From Woeseia sp. (GTDB taxonomy: Bacteria > Pseudomonadota > Gammaproteobacteria > Steroidobacterales > UBA11654), in assembly GCA_019653755.1 (NCBI GenBank), contig BPCL01000003.1:1-64000 (forward strand): a stretch of DNA of 64,000 nucleotides. The letters run 5' to 3'. The position numbers and the translations under genes are program-made. The notes under the pieces were generated by a model. That model was given only the letters and a program-made list of their open reading frames with translations, had not been told where the DNA came from and ran no database searches. Position 1 is the stretch's first letter, and every line of letters starts with the position of its first letter. Of the stretch, positions 52,098 through 62,516 are shown one piece after another.

Positions 52098-54543
52098 AAA
52101 TAAATACAACCCAAGGGAAATAGAAGCTGAGGCTCAAAAATTTTGGGAAGAGAATAAGGTTTTTGAAGTCTCAGAAGATTCTGAAAAAGAAAAATTCTAT
52201 TGCTTATGCATGTTTCCATACCCAAGTGGACGACTTCATATGGGTCACGTCAGAAATTACACCATCGGTGATGTGATCAGTCGATATCAAAGAATGCTTG
52301 GGAAAAATGTGTTGCAGCCTATGGGATGGGACGCTTTTGGTTTACCGGCTGAGGGTGCTGCAATTAAAAATAATATGCCCCCTGCAGAGTGGACTCGAGA
52401 AAATATTAGCTACATGAAGGATCAACTCAAAACCCTAGGTTTTGGATACGATTGGACTCGTGAACTAGCAACCTGTGATCCCGATTATTATCGATGGGAG
52501 CAATGGATGTTCACCCGTCTTTATGAAAAAGGATTGGCTTATCGAGATAAAGCACTGGTTAATTGGGATCCAGTTGAGAACACGGTATTGGCGAATGAAC
52601 AAGTTATTGACGGAAAGGGATGGAGATCTGGTGCAGTCGTTGAACGCAGAGAACTTCCACAATGGTTTCTTAAAATCACAGATTATTGTGAAGAATTATT
52701 ATCGGGGTTAGATGATCTGGATTGGCCTGAACAGGTAAAAGTAATGCAGCGAAATTGGATTGGCCGATCAGAAGGTGTAGAAATTGATTTTGCAGTCTCT
52801 GATACTAAGGATGTTATCAGTGTCTATACAACCAGACCAGACACATTATTTGGCGCCACCTATATGGCGCTAGCACCAGAACACCCGTTGGTGCAGTCAG
52901 TAGCTGAAAATGATCCAAGGGTAGCGGAATTCATAGAGAGCACAAAATCACAATCCGTTTCTGAGGAAGCATTAGAGAAGATGGAAAAACTGGGTGTTCC
53001 ACTAGGAATTGAGGTGATTAATCCAATCAACAATATGCCGATACCAGTGTGGACAGCAAATTTTGTTCTAATGACCTATGGCACAGGCGCCATAATGTCA
53101 GTTCCAGCTCATGATCAAAGAGATTTTGAGTTTGCTAAGAAATATAACTTGGAGATCAAGCCAGTGATTGTCCCTAACGATAATCAGTCTCATGATTTTG
53201 ATTCTGTAGCCTTTATTGAGGAGGGGGTATTAATAGACTCAGAGGATTTTACTTCCCTGGATTCCGTATCAGCAAAAACAAAAATAGGCGACACTTTAGT
53301 TAAAAAGAAATCGGGTAGAAAAGTGGTGAATTATCGACTTAGAGATTGGTTGGTATCAAGACAGAGATACTGGGGTGCTCCAATACCCATGCTGATTAAC
53401 GATCAGCAGGAGATTATTGCTGAAAAAGATCAGAATCTTCCGGTAGTTTTACCTGAGGAGGTTAAATTTGATGGGGTTAAATCACCCATAAAGTCGATGA
53501 AAGCTTTCTATGAGGTCAATGACCGAGGTGAGGAAGGCCTAAAAAGAGAAACCGATACATTTGATACCTTTATGGAATCGTCTTGGTATTACGCAAGATT
53601 TTGTTCCAGCGACTCAAAAGACAAGATGCTCGATGATAGGGCCAAGTATTGGTTACCTGTTGATTTATACATCGGCGGCATAGAGCACGCTATTCTCCAC
53701 CTTCTCTACGCCCGTTTCTATCATCGATTACTTAGAGATGAGGGTCTGGTTGAAGGAGATGAGCCCTTTAAAAGCTTGCTGACCCAAGGCATGGTCTTAA
53801 ATGATGGCGCTAAAATGTCTAAATCCTTAGGAAACACCGTTGATCCTGAAGAGATGATCAAAAATTATGGTGCCGATACTGTTCGGTTATTTATGATGTT
53901 TACAGCACCACCTGAGCAATCCCTTGAATGGTCGGATAAAGCGATTAATGGGTCCTTCAGATTTCTCAAGCGACTCTGGTCAAGCGTTCAGTCGAGAAAA
54001 GATCAAATAACAGGCATTGATGATTTAGATAAACAGGATAATTTATCAGATAAGCAAAAGGGTCTAATGAGAAAAACCCATCAGACCATAGCTAAAGTTA
54101 GTGATGATATTGGACGAAGATACACGTTTAATACTGCCATTGCTGCTGTTATGGAGTTGGTGAATGAATTGAATGCTTTTGAAATTAATGACGATGTCGA
54201 TAAAAAAGTCGTCAAGGAAGCGATCAAAGCTATTATTTTGCTGTTATCACCCATAGTGCCTCATATTTGCAATAGACTCTGGCTTGATCTTGGTTATGAC
54301 TCCTCAATTATTGATGAAAGTTGGCCAACGCATGATCCTGAATTGATGGTTCAAGAAAATGTAGAGATTGTCATTCAGGTAAATGGAAAACTAAGATCAA
54401 AAATAACGGTGGATCAATCCATTGATGATAAAGCACTAGAAGAATCGGTCATGATGGATGAAAAGATTAAAAAATATACAGACGGCCAGACAGTTAAAAA
54501 AATTATCATCGTTCCAAAAAAGTTAGTTAATATCGTTATTTAA
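52090..54543 (+). CDS. leuS: Leucyl-tRNA synthetase
   Basis: [54 protein letters not shown]...[16 protein letters not shown]. Confidence 0.98.
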   Translation: MPENKYNPREIEAEAQKFWEENKVFEVSEDSEKEKFYCLCMFPYPSGRLHMGHVRNYTIGDVISRYQRMLGKNVLQPMGWDAFGLPAEGAAIKNNMPPAEWTRENISYMKDQLKTLGFGYDWTRELATCDPDYYRWEQWMFTRLYEKGLAYRDKALVNWDPVENTVLANEQVIDGKGWRSGAVVERRELPQWFLKITDYCEELLSGLDDLDWPEQVKVMQRNWIGRSEGVEIDFAVSDTKDVISVYTTRPDTLFGATYMALAPEHPLVQSVAENDPRVAEFIESTKSQSVSEEALEKMEKLGVPLGIEVINPINNMPIPVWTANFVLMTYGTGAIMSVPAHDQRDFEFAKKYNLEIKPVIVPNDNQSHDFDSVAFIEEGVLIDSEDFTSLDSVSAKTKIGDTLVKKKSGRKVVNYRLRDWLVSRQRYWGAPIPMLINDQQEIIAEKDQNLPVVLPEEVKFDGVKSPIKSMKAFYEVNDRGEEGLKRETDTFDTFMESSWYYARFCSSDSKDKMLDDRAKYWLPVDLYIGGIEHAILHLLYARFYHRLLRDEGLVEGDEPFKSLLTQGMVLNDGAKMSKSLGNTVDPEEMIKNYGADTVRLFMMFTAPPEQSLEWSDKAINGSFRFLKRLWSSVQSRKDQITGIDDLDKQDNLSDKQKGLMRKTHQTIAKVSDDIGRRYTFNTAIAAVMELVNELNAFEINDDVDKKVVKEAIKAIILLLSPIVPHICNRLWLDLGYDSSIIDESWPTHDPELMVQENVEIVIQVNGKLRSKITVDQSIDDKALEESVMMDEKIKKYTDGQTVKKIIIVPKKLVNIVI

Positions 54544-55028
54544 TGAAAACATTAAAACAACTAACCTGTTTGATTGGCTTGTTGATTTTAAGCGGATGTG
54601 GGTTTGAGCTTCAAAACACAGGCAATCTTAACGAGAAAATTGACTCGGTCTATATCCAGACAATAGACCCTTATTCATCGTTCTTCAGAAGCATCAAAGA
54701 TGCTTTGAGGAATAACGGGGTAATGATTTCTGATAAAAGAGATGAGGCATCCTACGTCCTGGTTATAAAAGAAGACATATCTAGTGACAGAATATTAAGC
54801 ATTTCTGCTAAAAATACTCCGATGGAATATGAAATAGCCTACCAAGTTGTATGGTCTTTATTTAAAGGGAATCAAGAGATCATTTCTGATACAAAACATA
54901 TTGAAACACAAGATTATAGCTTTGATCAGAACCAGTTATTGGGCAAAAGAAAGGAAGCAGAATACTTAAATGACTCTCTTGCTGCAAAAATAAGCAAAGG
55001 TGTTTTATTAAAGTTGGGTAGTATTTAG
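54543..55028 (+). CDS. lptE: LPS-assembly lipoprotein LptE
   Basis: LIGLLILSGCGFELQ lipobox; located directly after leuS. Confidence 0.88.
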   Translation: MKTLKQLTCLIGLLILSGCGFELQNTGNLNEKIDSVYIQTIDPYSSFFRSIKDALRNNGVMISDKRDEASYVLVIKEDISSDRILSISAKNTPMEYEIAYQVVWSLFKGNQEIISDTKHIETQDYSFDQNQLLGKRKEAEYLNDSLAAKISKGVLLKLGSI

Positions 55029-55030
55029 TT

Positions 55031-55621
55031 ATGGCAACACTTCATTTTACATATTCAACGATGAACGCAGGCAAGTCTACAGCTCTTTTGCAGGCCAATC
55101 ATGGCTATAAGGAACGAGGAATGAACACCATGATTTTTACTTCTTCAAAGGACGATCGCTATGGGGATTCAGAGATTGTTTCTCGAATTGGTCTTAGAGC
55201 AGAAGCTGAAACTTTTACAGAATCAGATAATTTATTCAAAGTTGTTAAAGCACATCATGCTAAGCAAACCTTAAATTGTGTGTTAATCGATGAAGCCCAA
55301 TTTCTCACTAAGAAACAGGTTGTTGAGCTTGGACAGATTGTCGACCAATTAAAGATTACCGTTATGGCGTATGGGATTAGGACAGATTTTCAGGGGGAGT
55401 TATTTGATGGAAGCAAATACCTCTTGGCTTGGGCAGACCGATTAAAGGAATTAAGGGCTGTATGCCACTGCGGAAAGAAAGCCACAATGATTGTAAGAGT
55501 CAATGACGATGGCGAAATACTTAGAGAGGGTGAACAAATTGATATTGGCGGTAATGAAAAATACCTTTCCTTATGCAGAAAACATTTTTATTCAGGAACA
55601 GTAGAACAATCTAAGAGATAA
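55031..55621 (+). CDS. tdk: Thymidine kinase
   Basis: ATLHFTYSTMNAGKSTALLQANHGYKERGM...VLIDEAQFLTKKQVVEL...YGIRTDFQGELFDGSKYLLAWADRLKEL. Confidence 0.96.
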   Translation: MATLHFTYSTMNAGKSTALLQANHGYKERGMNTMIFTSSKDDRYGDSEIVSRIGLRAEAETFTESDNLFKVVKAHHAKQTLNCVLIDEAQFLTKKQVVELGQIVDQLKITVMAYGIRTDFQGELFDGSKYLLAWADRLKELRAVCHCGKKATMIVRVNDDGEILREGEQIDIGGNEKYLSLCRKHFYSGTVEQSKR

Positions 55622-56864
55622 CTCCAACAACTAAGCCGGTAAAACAAGAAGCCAATGTAGCTCCAATTAGAGCCTTGCCACTAACAGCTATAAGATCATC
55701 TTTTCTTTCAGGAATCATCGTTCCTATACCGCTAAGTAATATGCCAACACTAGATAGATTGGCAAATCCGCATAATCCATAAAGCATGATGAGACGACTT
55801 TTCTCAGAGAGTTGACTGGCATCTATAGCAGCTAAGTTAACGTAGGCCACAAATTCATTGAGAATTGTTTTGACCCCTAATAAGGACCCAGCTAACTGAG
55901 CTTCTGCCCAAGGAATACCCATGCACCAGGCAATGGGAGCGAAGATCCAACCAGCCATTCTTTCCAAAGTGATGGCTTCCCCACCAACAAAAGGTAGTGC
56001 TGCTAAGCCAAAATTAACAAGGGTAACTAGTGCTATTAAGACCAGTAAAAGGGCTGCAATGTTTAGAGTAATATTTAGCCCATCTTGAGTTCCTCGGGTC
56101 AATGCATCCATGGTGCTCTTATAAAGACTGGATTCTTCAATTTGACTCTGATCTTCAGTTTTTTGATTGCTTGGCATCATGATGTTAGCGTACATAATTG
56201 CTGCTGGAACAGAGATAATCGAAGCGGTCAGAAAGTGCCCAATCAATGATGTTCCATAGAGGTCATTAAGCATGGTTGTGTAGACCACCATTACTCCCCC
56301 TGAGATAGTGGACATTCCCACAGTCATTAGTGTGAGCAATTCATGTCTCGACATTTGTTTGAGGTAGGGTTTGATTAACAAGGGCGCTTCAACTTGCCCA
56401 AATATAATATTTGCTGTTGCACTTAGTCCAACGGGACCTCCTACATTTAGAGGTTTTTTGAAAAGACTTGAGATTAATTTAATAACGATGGGCAGTACCC
56501 GCCAATGCCAGAAAATTGCTGATAGAGCAGAGACTACGATAATGAGCATCAATCCTGAAAATATAAATATATTTGCACTGGCTGGGTTTACCACCTCAAA
56601 GGGCTTTGGAGCACCATCGGCGAGATAACCAAAGACAAAACCAGTTCCTTGGTCCGTCGCAGATTTTAGAGCCAAAACACCTTGGGATAATGATTCAAAA
56701 AAGGAGGCGACCGGAGGAACTTTAATTAAAAGGATAGCCAGCAAGAATTGCAAAACAATAGCATTTGCAAGATAGAATAAATTTATCTTCTTCGTATTTG
56801 ATGAGAGCAAAACACCCAAAATAATAAGAATGAATCCGCCTAAAACTGTTTGTGCATATTCCAT
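55611..56864 (-). CDS. nupC: Concentrative nucleoside transporter (NupC/CNT family)
   Basis: ANIIFGQVEAPLLIKPYLKQMSRHELLTLMTVGMSTISGGVMVVY...LLGVKTILNEFVAYVNLA...YGLCGFANLSSVGILLSGIGTMIPERKDDL. Confidence 0.94.
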   Translation of the reverse strand: MEYAQTVLGGFILIILGVLLSSNTKKINLFYLANAIVLQFLLAILLIKVPPVASFFESLSQGVLALKSATDQGTGFVFGYLADGAPKPFEVVNPASANIFIFSGLMLIIVVSALSAIFWHWRVLPIVIKLISSLFKKPLNVGGPVGLSATANIIFGQVEAPLLIKPYLKQMSRHELLTLMTVGMSTISGGVMVVYTTMLNDLYGTSLIGHFLTASIISVPAAIMYANIMMPSNQKTEDQSQIEESSLYKSTMDALTRGTQDGLNITLNIAALLLVLIALVTLVNFGLAALPFVGGEAITLERMAGWIFAPIAWCMGIPWAEAQLAGSLLGVKTILNEFVAYVNLAAIDASQLSEKSRLIMLYGLCGFANLSSVGILLSGIGTMIPERKDDLIAVSGKALIGATLASCFTGLVVGVIS

Positions 56865-56877
56865 GATGTTATTAAGT

Positions 56878-57802
56878 TTACAATAGTTTTATTTCATATA
56901 GTCGTTGTTGAAGAAAATCATCTGCCATAATCCCTTCTGGGTAAAGATCCGGGTGTTCATCATCTATGCATGAAGGCAGTGTTTCAATGAACCAATCAGG
57001 ATTGGGATGTAAAAAGAAAGGGATAGAATAGCGCGATGAACCTTTAACAGCGTCTGATGGAGTTGTGACCCGGTGTAACACTGAGGGCAAACGATTGTTA
57101 GTGAATCGTTCTAACATGTCACCCACATTACAAACTACAGTACTTTGAGGTGTATCTATTGGATGCCAGTTGTCATCTACCAAGATTTCCAAGCCAGGTT
57201 TATTCCCTCCAATAAGGAGTGTGATGAGGTTAATATCACCATGAGCACCAGATCTTTCTCCTATATCCTCATCTACTGGAGGATAATGTATGGTTCTTAA
57301 CACACTATTGCCTTCGTTAATATGCGATTTAAAGTAATCACTCTCGAGCCCTAAATAAATGGCTGTTGCTTGCATGAGTTGTTGGCCAAAACTATCAAAA
57401 GCATCAAAAAGCTCAGTGATTGTATTTTTAAATTCAGGCACTTCTTCAGCAACTATATTTTCAAACATATATTTTGTGTAGGGGTGGTCATCCGAGAGAT
57501 CCTCCTGTTTGCCAGAACTCCTTTAGATCTGCATGTTTAGCACCTTTTGCTGTTTCAATTCTATAGGGTGTATAACCTCTTGCCCCACCAATATCCTTAA
57601 TAAAGTATTTCATTTTGATGTCTTGTGATAAGGCAAAGAATTCTTCAAACATCTCGATTGAATCAGACACCATTTGCTCAGGTATCGGGTGATCTTGTAT
57701 CCCACAAAATCCAGTGTTTTTATGATTCTTTCCCAGTTGATCAGCAAAGGCTTCTGGATCCTTGTCCCAGAGTTCATAACTGATTGTATCGACTATGCTC
57801 AT
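56878..57802 (-). CDS. Isopenicillin N synthase-like 2-oxoglutarate/Fe(II)-dependent dioxygenase; one apparent frameshift at ~57500
   Basis: ORFs 57488-57802 (NTGFCGIQDHPIPEQMV...GGARGYTPYRIETAKGAKHADLKEFWQTG) and 56878-57468 (GERSGAHGDINLITLLIGGNKPGLEILVDDNWHPIDTPQSTVVCNVGDMLERFTNNRLPSVLHRV): HxD...H iron motif and PcbC-like architecture. Confidence 0.88.
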
Positions 57803-58297
57803 TTATAACTTTGTTGGGTTTGGTTCTTCCCCATAAACCGCCTCCGGGTCAAACACTTTATCAGTGTCTGTGAATAATAAACCAGCTTTGCCATCTGAGT
57901 GTTCTATTTTTCTATAAAAGCAGCTTCGATACCCCACATGACAGCTTGCACCTCCAAGCACTTCAACCTTAGCCCATAATGCATCTTGGTCATCATCGAT
58001 CAATAATTCTTTGACATTTTGGAAAAATCCACTGGTTGCTCCCTTATGCCACAAAACCTGTCTGCTTCTACTGAAGTAATGCATTTGACCTTTTGCCAGT
58101 GTGTTTTTCAATGCTTCCTCGTTCATGTATCCGTGCATAAGCAGTTCTCCAGTATCAATATCAGTTGTTACCACTGGAATTAATCCTGAGGAATCAAATT
58201 TAGGTGCTAATTCGAATCCTTCTTCAACCTGTTCTATGCTTGTTCTTTTAGAAAACATGTTTTTTATATTTACGATGAACCTCGGAATCTTATTCAA
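57803..58297 (-). CDS. hisI: Phosphoribosyl-AMP cyclohydrolase
   Basis: [92 protein letters not shown]. Confidence 0.95.
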   Translation of the reverse strand: MNKIPRFIVNIKNMFSKRTSIEQVEEGFELAPKFDSSGLIPVVTTDIDTGELLMHGYMNEEALKNTLAKGQMHYFSRSRQVLWHKGATSGFFQNVKELLIDDDQDALWAKVEVLGGASCHVGYRSCFYRKIEHSDGKAGLLFTDTDKVFDPEAVYGEEPNPTKL

Positions 58298-58340
58298 ACA
58301 TTAGGTATTATAACTTTCATAAATGCAATAAAAACCATAA

Positions 58341-59699
58341 ATGAAGATCAGGCTTTATAATTCGAAAACCAAACAGAAGGAGTCGTTTGTTCCAATCGAC
58401 TCTAATAAGGTAACCATGTATGTTTGTGGGATCACAGCATATAGTTTTCCCCATATTGGTAATGCCAGAGGGCCAGTTGTTTTTGACGTTCTTGCTAGAG
58501 TCTTAAGAAGACAATATAAACTGACATATGTAAGAAATATTACTGATCTCGACGACAAAATTTATGACGCGGCGCAAAAAGAGGATGTCAAAATTTCCGA
58601 AATTACTCAGCGGTATACAAAAATTTATCAAGAGGATATGTCAACACTGGGTGTTGAAGAACCGGATCTAGAACCATTGGCGACAGAGCATATTGAGGAT
58701 ATGATCGAGATGATCACTGTCTTAATGGATAAAGGCCATGCCTATGAGAATCAAGGACATGTTTTTTTTAATATAGATACGTTCCCAGATTATGGCTTTC
58801 TTTCAAATCGAACAGAGGAGGATCAGATTTCTGGAGCCCGAGTGCAGCCTTCTGAAATCAAAAAAAATCAAAGAGACTTCGTCCTATGGAAGCCATCCTC
58901 TGGGGATATTCCTGGTTGGGACAGTCCATGGGGCTTTGGAAGACCTGGATGGCATCTTGAATGTTCTGCAATGGCAAAAAAATACCTGGGCGAAACTCTG
59001 GATATTCATGGCGGTGGGAGCGATCTTTTATTCCCTCATCATGAAAATGAGTGTGCTCAGAGTATCTGTTCACACTCTGGTCAACCCTTAGCAAACTATT
59101 GGGTTCATAACGGTATGATCGATTTTGATAATGTGAAGATGTCCAAATCGGAGGGAAATCTCTTGCTTATTCGTGATCTTTTGCAAGAGGTTAGACCCGA
59201 GGTCATTCGAATAGCATTCTTAACAACACATTATCGTAAACCCATTAATTGGAATGAGGCATTGATTAGTGATTCAGAGAAAAAACTTGATCGACTATAT
59301 GGATCAGTCAGAAAATTAGGACAAATATTGCCAGGCGATCCTTCTGAAGACGTGATCAATGCAGTTTCGGATGACATTAATACACCAAAGGCTTTGAGTG
59401 AACTCTTTGCGCTTGCAAAAAGCATCAACAACGCGAAAACTGATAAAGAAGCTAAGGATATAGCCTCAGTGCTTATTGGTTCTGCAAATTTATTAGGTTT
59501 GATGAATGAAGATCCTGAAAAATGGTTTGATTCAGGCGCTGATGTGGATGAAGTATTAGTTGAACAGATGTTAAAGGATAGAGAAGAGGCTAGGTTGAAT
59601 AAAGATTTTGTAAAGGCTGATGAGATTAGGCAGAAAATTGAATCGCTTGGGGTATCTATTGAGGACGGACCAGAAGGCCCTCTCTGGAAAAAATTATAA
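58341..59699 (+). CDS. cysS: Cysteinyl-tRNA synthetase
   Basis: MYVCGITAYSFPHIGNARGPVVFDVLARVLRR...GRPGWHLECSAMAKKYLGETLDIHGGGSDLLFPHHENECAQS...KMSKSEGN. Confidence 0.98.
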   Translation: MKIRLYNSKTKQKESFVPIDSNKVTMYVCGITAYSFPHIGNARGPVVFDVLARVLRRQYKLTYVRNITDLDDKIYDAAQKEDVKISEITQRYTKIYQEDMSTLGVEEPDLEPLATEHIEDMIEMITVLMDKGHAYENQGHVFFNIDTFPDYGFLSNRTEEDQISGARVQPSEIKKNQRDFVLWKPSSGDIPGWDSPWGFGRPGWHLECSAMAKKYLGETLDIHGGGSDLLFPHHENECAQSICSHSGQPLANYWVHNGMIDFDNVKMSKSEGNLLLIRDLLQEVRPEVIRIAFLTTHYRKPINWNEALISDSEKKLDRLYGSVRKLGQILPGDPSEDVINAVSDDINTPKALSELFALAKSINNAKTDKEAKDIASVLIGSANLLGLMNEDPEKWFDSGADVDEVLVEQMLKDREEARLNKDFVKADEIRQKIESLGVSIEDGPEGPLWKKL

Positions 59700-59702
59700 A
59701 AA

Positions 59703-60116
59703 ATGGAATCAATTGAGAAAATTCAGCATTCAATATCTGGTGAATTTGAGATCTTTGATACTTGGATGGAAAAATATGAGTACATCATCGATCTAGGGAA
59801 ACAGTTGGAAGTTTTTCCACAACAGCAGATGATTGAAGACAATAAAGTTCATGGTTGTCAATCAAGTGTTTGGTTTGTGACTTCGCTAGAAGATGGTTTG
59901 TTCCGATGTAAGGCAACCAGTGATTCTGCAATTGTTTCAGGCCTCATCGCGCTATTAATGAGAATATATAACAATCAAAAACCATCGGAAATTCTTGCGG
60001 CAGAACCGGAATTCATTTCAAAGATTGGTTTGGATGAGCATCTAAGCCCAACAAGAAATAATGGTTTGAATGTAATGATTCAGAGGATTAAAAAAGATGC
60101 TGCGTCAATGCTTTAA
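59703..60116 (+). CDS. sufE: Cysteine desulfuration protein SufE
   Basis: YEYIIDLGKQLEVFPQQQMIEDNKVHGCQSSVWFV...DSAIVSGLIALLMRIYNNQKPSEIL. Confidence 0.94.
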   Translation: MESIEKIQHSISGEFEIFDTWMEKYEYIIDLGKQLEVFPQQQMIEDNKVHGCQSSVWFVTSLEDGLFRCKATSDSAIVSGLIALLMRIYNNQKPSEILAAEPEFISKIGLDEHLSPTRNNGLNVMIQRIKKDAASML

Positions 60117-60141
60117 CAGGACAATAGAGGGATAATTCTTT

Positions 60142-60375
60142 ATGAAATTTTTGATAGGTTTATATCGTAGATATATCTCTCCCTTACTAAAGCCTAATTG
60201 TCGATTCCAACCCACTTGTTCTGAATATGCCTTAGAATGCATTGATCGCTTTGGCTCTGTTAAAGGCACTTACCTCACCATATTGAGGATCTTGAGATGT
60301 AATCCTTTCTTTAAGCACGGGTATGACCCGGTTCCAGAGGAGTTTAATTTTTTTCACTATCCGAAGGACCTTTGA
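60142..60375 (+). CDS. yidD: Membrane protein insertion efficiency factor YidD
   Basis: [62 protein letters not shown]. Confidence 0.95.
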   Translation: MKFLIGLYRRYISPLLKPNCRFQPTCSEYALECIDRFGSVKGTYLTILRILRCNPFFKHGYDPVPEEFNFFHYPKDL

Positions 60376-60378
60376 TCA

Positions 60379-60630
60379 ATGAAAGATGAATTTATTCAAC
60401 TTCTTCGTTGTCCAAACACTGGTGAGGAATTAAAATTGTATGTGCTTAAAGATGCTTTTAATAAGGAAAAAGAAACAACTGATAAGGGTTTGCAAATGAT
60501 CAAAAGAGAATGCTTGAAAAATGATTTATCTAAAGCTCTATTCAATAGCAGTTTTAGTTTTATCTACCCCATCATTGATGAAATTCCAATGCTGGATCCC
60601 TCCAAAGCTTATTCAATAAAGGTTAATTAA
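60379..60630 (+). CDS. Trm112/UPF0434-like small protein
   Basis: FIQLLRCPNTGEELKL...NSSFSFIYPIIDEIPMLDPSKA. Confidence 0.75.
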   Translation: MKDEFIQLLRCPNTGEELKLYVLKDAFNKEKETTDKGLQMIKRECLKNDLSKALFNSSFSFIYPIIDEIPMLDPSKAYSIKVN

Positions 60631-61643
60631 TGCGACTTGATAATGGCGAATTAAGCAGACATCTTAAGGCAGAATTAGGTCATGTCTACTTTATTCATGG
60701 TGCTGAGGATTTATTGATCATAGAGAGTCTAGACAAACTTAGAGTTGCAGCTCACGAAAACGGTTATGAAGATAAGTCCAGATTTAATATAAGCGGTCGA
60801 TTTAATTGGGATCATGTTTTTAGTGATATGAAAACCCAATCGCTGTTTGCAGAAAAAAAGTTAATTGAAATCCATATTCCTAATTCGAGACCCGGTAAAC
60901 AAGGCTCAGACGCTTTAATTAGGCTCTTAGATGATATTTCCGAGGATCATTTATTAATAGTTATATGTGGAAAATTGGAAAAAGATATTCAACGCACAAA
61001 ATGGGTTCAAAGTTTAAGCAAAGAGGCAGTGAGCATAGAGTGTAAGAAGATTTATCCATCCCAAATGCCAACTTGGATTAAATCTAGGTTAAGAGATAGA
61101 GGGTTATCTATCGATCGAGAAGCACTGGAAATGTTTGTAGCACTTACAGAAGGTAATCTTTTTGTTGCTATGCAATCTATTGATCGCCTTGGCTTAATGG
61201 AAGTTACTAATAATGTCAGTATGCAAGATATCAATGATTGCGTTGCCGATGGCGCTCATTTCGACCTTTTCCAGCTTACGGATGCAGCCATTATGAGGAA
61301 GCCATCTCGTGTCTTGAGAATCTACAACCGATTGCAAAAAGAGGGTATGTTACCCTTTGAATTAATGAGAGTTGTAAATTGGGAAATCAAGAATCTCAGT
61401 GACTTAATGGTGGATATTGGCGACGGCATTCCAATCAATAAGGCAATGAAGAACGCTAGGATATGGCCCAGTAAGCAAAAAATCATCGGCTCTTTTTTGC
61501 AGTCAACAAGTCCAACTCAGATGGACAATATTTTGGAACAGGCCTGCGAGGTAGATAAGGTTATAAAAGGGATCAACAAAGGTAATCCGTGGGATGAAAT
61601 CGGACAATTGTTATTCATGTTTTCCTCAGAGGTATCCAGTTAA
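60630..61643 (+). CDS. holA: DNA polymerase III subunit delta
   Basis: YFIHGAEDLLIIESLDKLR...SLFAEKKLIEIHIPNSRPGKQG...ALTEGNLFVAMQSIDRLGL. Confidence 0.93.
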   Translation: MRLDNGELSRHLKAELGHVYFIHGAEDLLIIESLDKLRVAAHENGYEDKSRFNISGRFNWDHVFSDMKTQSLFAEKKLIEIHIPNSRPGKQGSDALIRLLDDISEDHLLIVICGKLEKDIQRTKWVQSLSKEAVSIECKKIYPSQMPTWIKSRLRDRGLSIDREALEMFVALTEGNLFVAMQSIDRLGLMEVTNNVSMQDINDCVADGAHFDLFQLTDAAIMRKPSRVLRIYNRLQKEGMLPFELMRVVNWEIKNLSDLMVDIGDGIPINKAMKNARIWPSKQKIIGSFLQSTSPTQMDNILEQACEVDKVIKGINKGNPWDEIGQLLFMFSSEVSS

Positions 61644-61981
61644 TGATTAACCCTGATTTATTAACCATATCAATTGAAGTGCTAGAGGATATGAAAGCTA
61701 AAGCAATTAACAAGATTAATGTTTCGGAGTTAACCTCTATCAGTGATCATATGATCTTTTGTACCGGTACATCTAGTCGACATGCTCGATCAATTGTCGA
61801 TAAACTAAGTGAGAAGGCGAAAGAGGAAAAACATCAAATATTAGGCATTGAGGGGTACGAATCAGGGCAATGGATTCTGATTGATCTTGGAGTTATTATC
61901 GTCCATGTTATGCTTGATGAGGTCAGGTCATTTTATAAATTAGATGATCTTTGGAGTGTTGGCACCAGCACCAGTGAATAA
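61643..61981 (+). CDS. rsfS: Ribosomal silencing factor RsfS
   Basis: AKAINKINVSELTSISDHMIFCTGTSSRHARSIVDKL...GIEGYESGQWILIDLGVIIVHVMLDEVRSFYKLDDLW. Confidence 0.95.
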   Translation: MINPDLLTISIEVLEDMKAKAINKINVSELTSISDHMIFCTGTSSRHARSIVDKLSEKAKEEKHQILGIEGYESGQWILIDLGVIIVHVMLDEVRSFYKLDDLWSVGTSTSE

Positions 61982-61984
61982 CTT

Positions 61985-62452
61985 ATGAACATTAAGATTA
62001 TTTCGATTGCTTCAAAAAAAACAGAATATGAATCTATAATTTCAGATTATCTTAGAAGGCTGCCCCCACAAATTACAAGTGAACATATAAAAATTCCTAT
62101 TGTTAGAAGAACAAAAAAACAATCGATCAATCAAATCATAGAAGCAGAGGGCAATAGCTTCTTAGAAAAGATAGCAGAGAGGGAAACTTTAATAGTTCTA
62201 GATCAGAGGGGAAGGTCAGTTTCGACGAATGAATTCTCAAACTGGATGCAAGACTGGCTTGATAACGCAATTAATCCTATTTTTGGCATTGGCGGTCCAG
62301 ATGGATTTTCAGAATCCGTTCTAAATAGAGCTGACAAAATTCTTTCGTTGTCATCGATGACTCTTCCGCACAGCCTTGTGCCAGTTATTCTTGCTGAGCA
62401 GTTATATCGATCCTGGAGCATATTAAACCATTTGCCCTATCATCGATCCTGA
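61985..62452 (+). CDS. rlmH: 23S rRNA (pseudouridine1915-N3)-methyltransferase
   Basis: LIVLDQRGRSVSTNEFSNWMQDWLDNAINPIFGIGGPDGFSESVLNRADKILSLSSMTLPHSLVPVILAEQLYRSWSILNHLPYHRS. Confidence 0.95.
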   Translation: MNIKIISIASKKTEYESIISDYLRRLPPQITSEHIKIPIVRRTKKQSINQIIEAEGNSFLEKIAERETLIVLDQRGRSVSTNEFSNWMQDWLDNAINPIFGIGGPDGFSESVLNRADKILSLSSMTLPHSLVPVILAEQLYRSWSILNHLPYHRS

Positions 62453-62516
62453 ATTCATCATAGATTCACATTTATTGACTATATTTAGGCATTAAAATAG
62501 ATATTATTTGATATTA

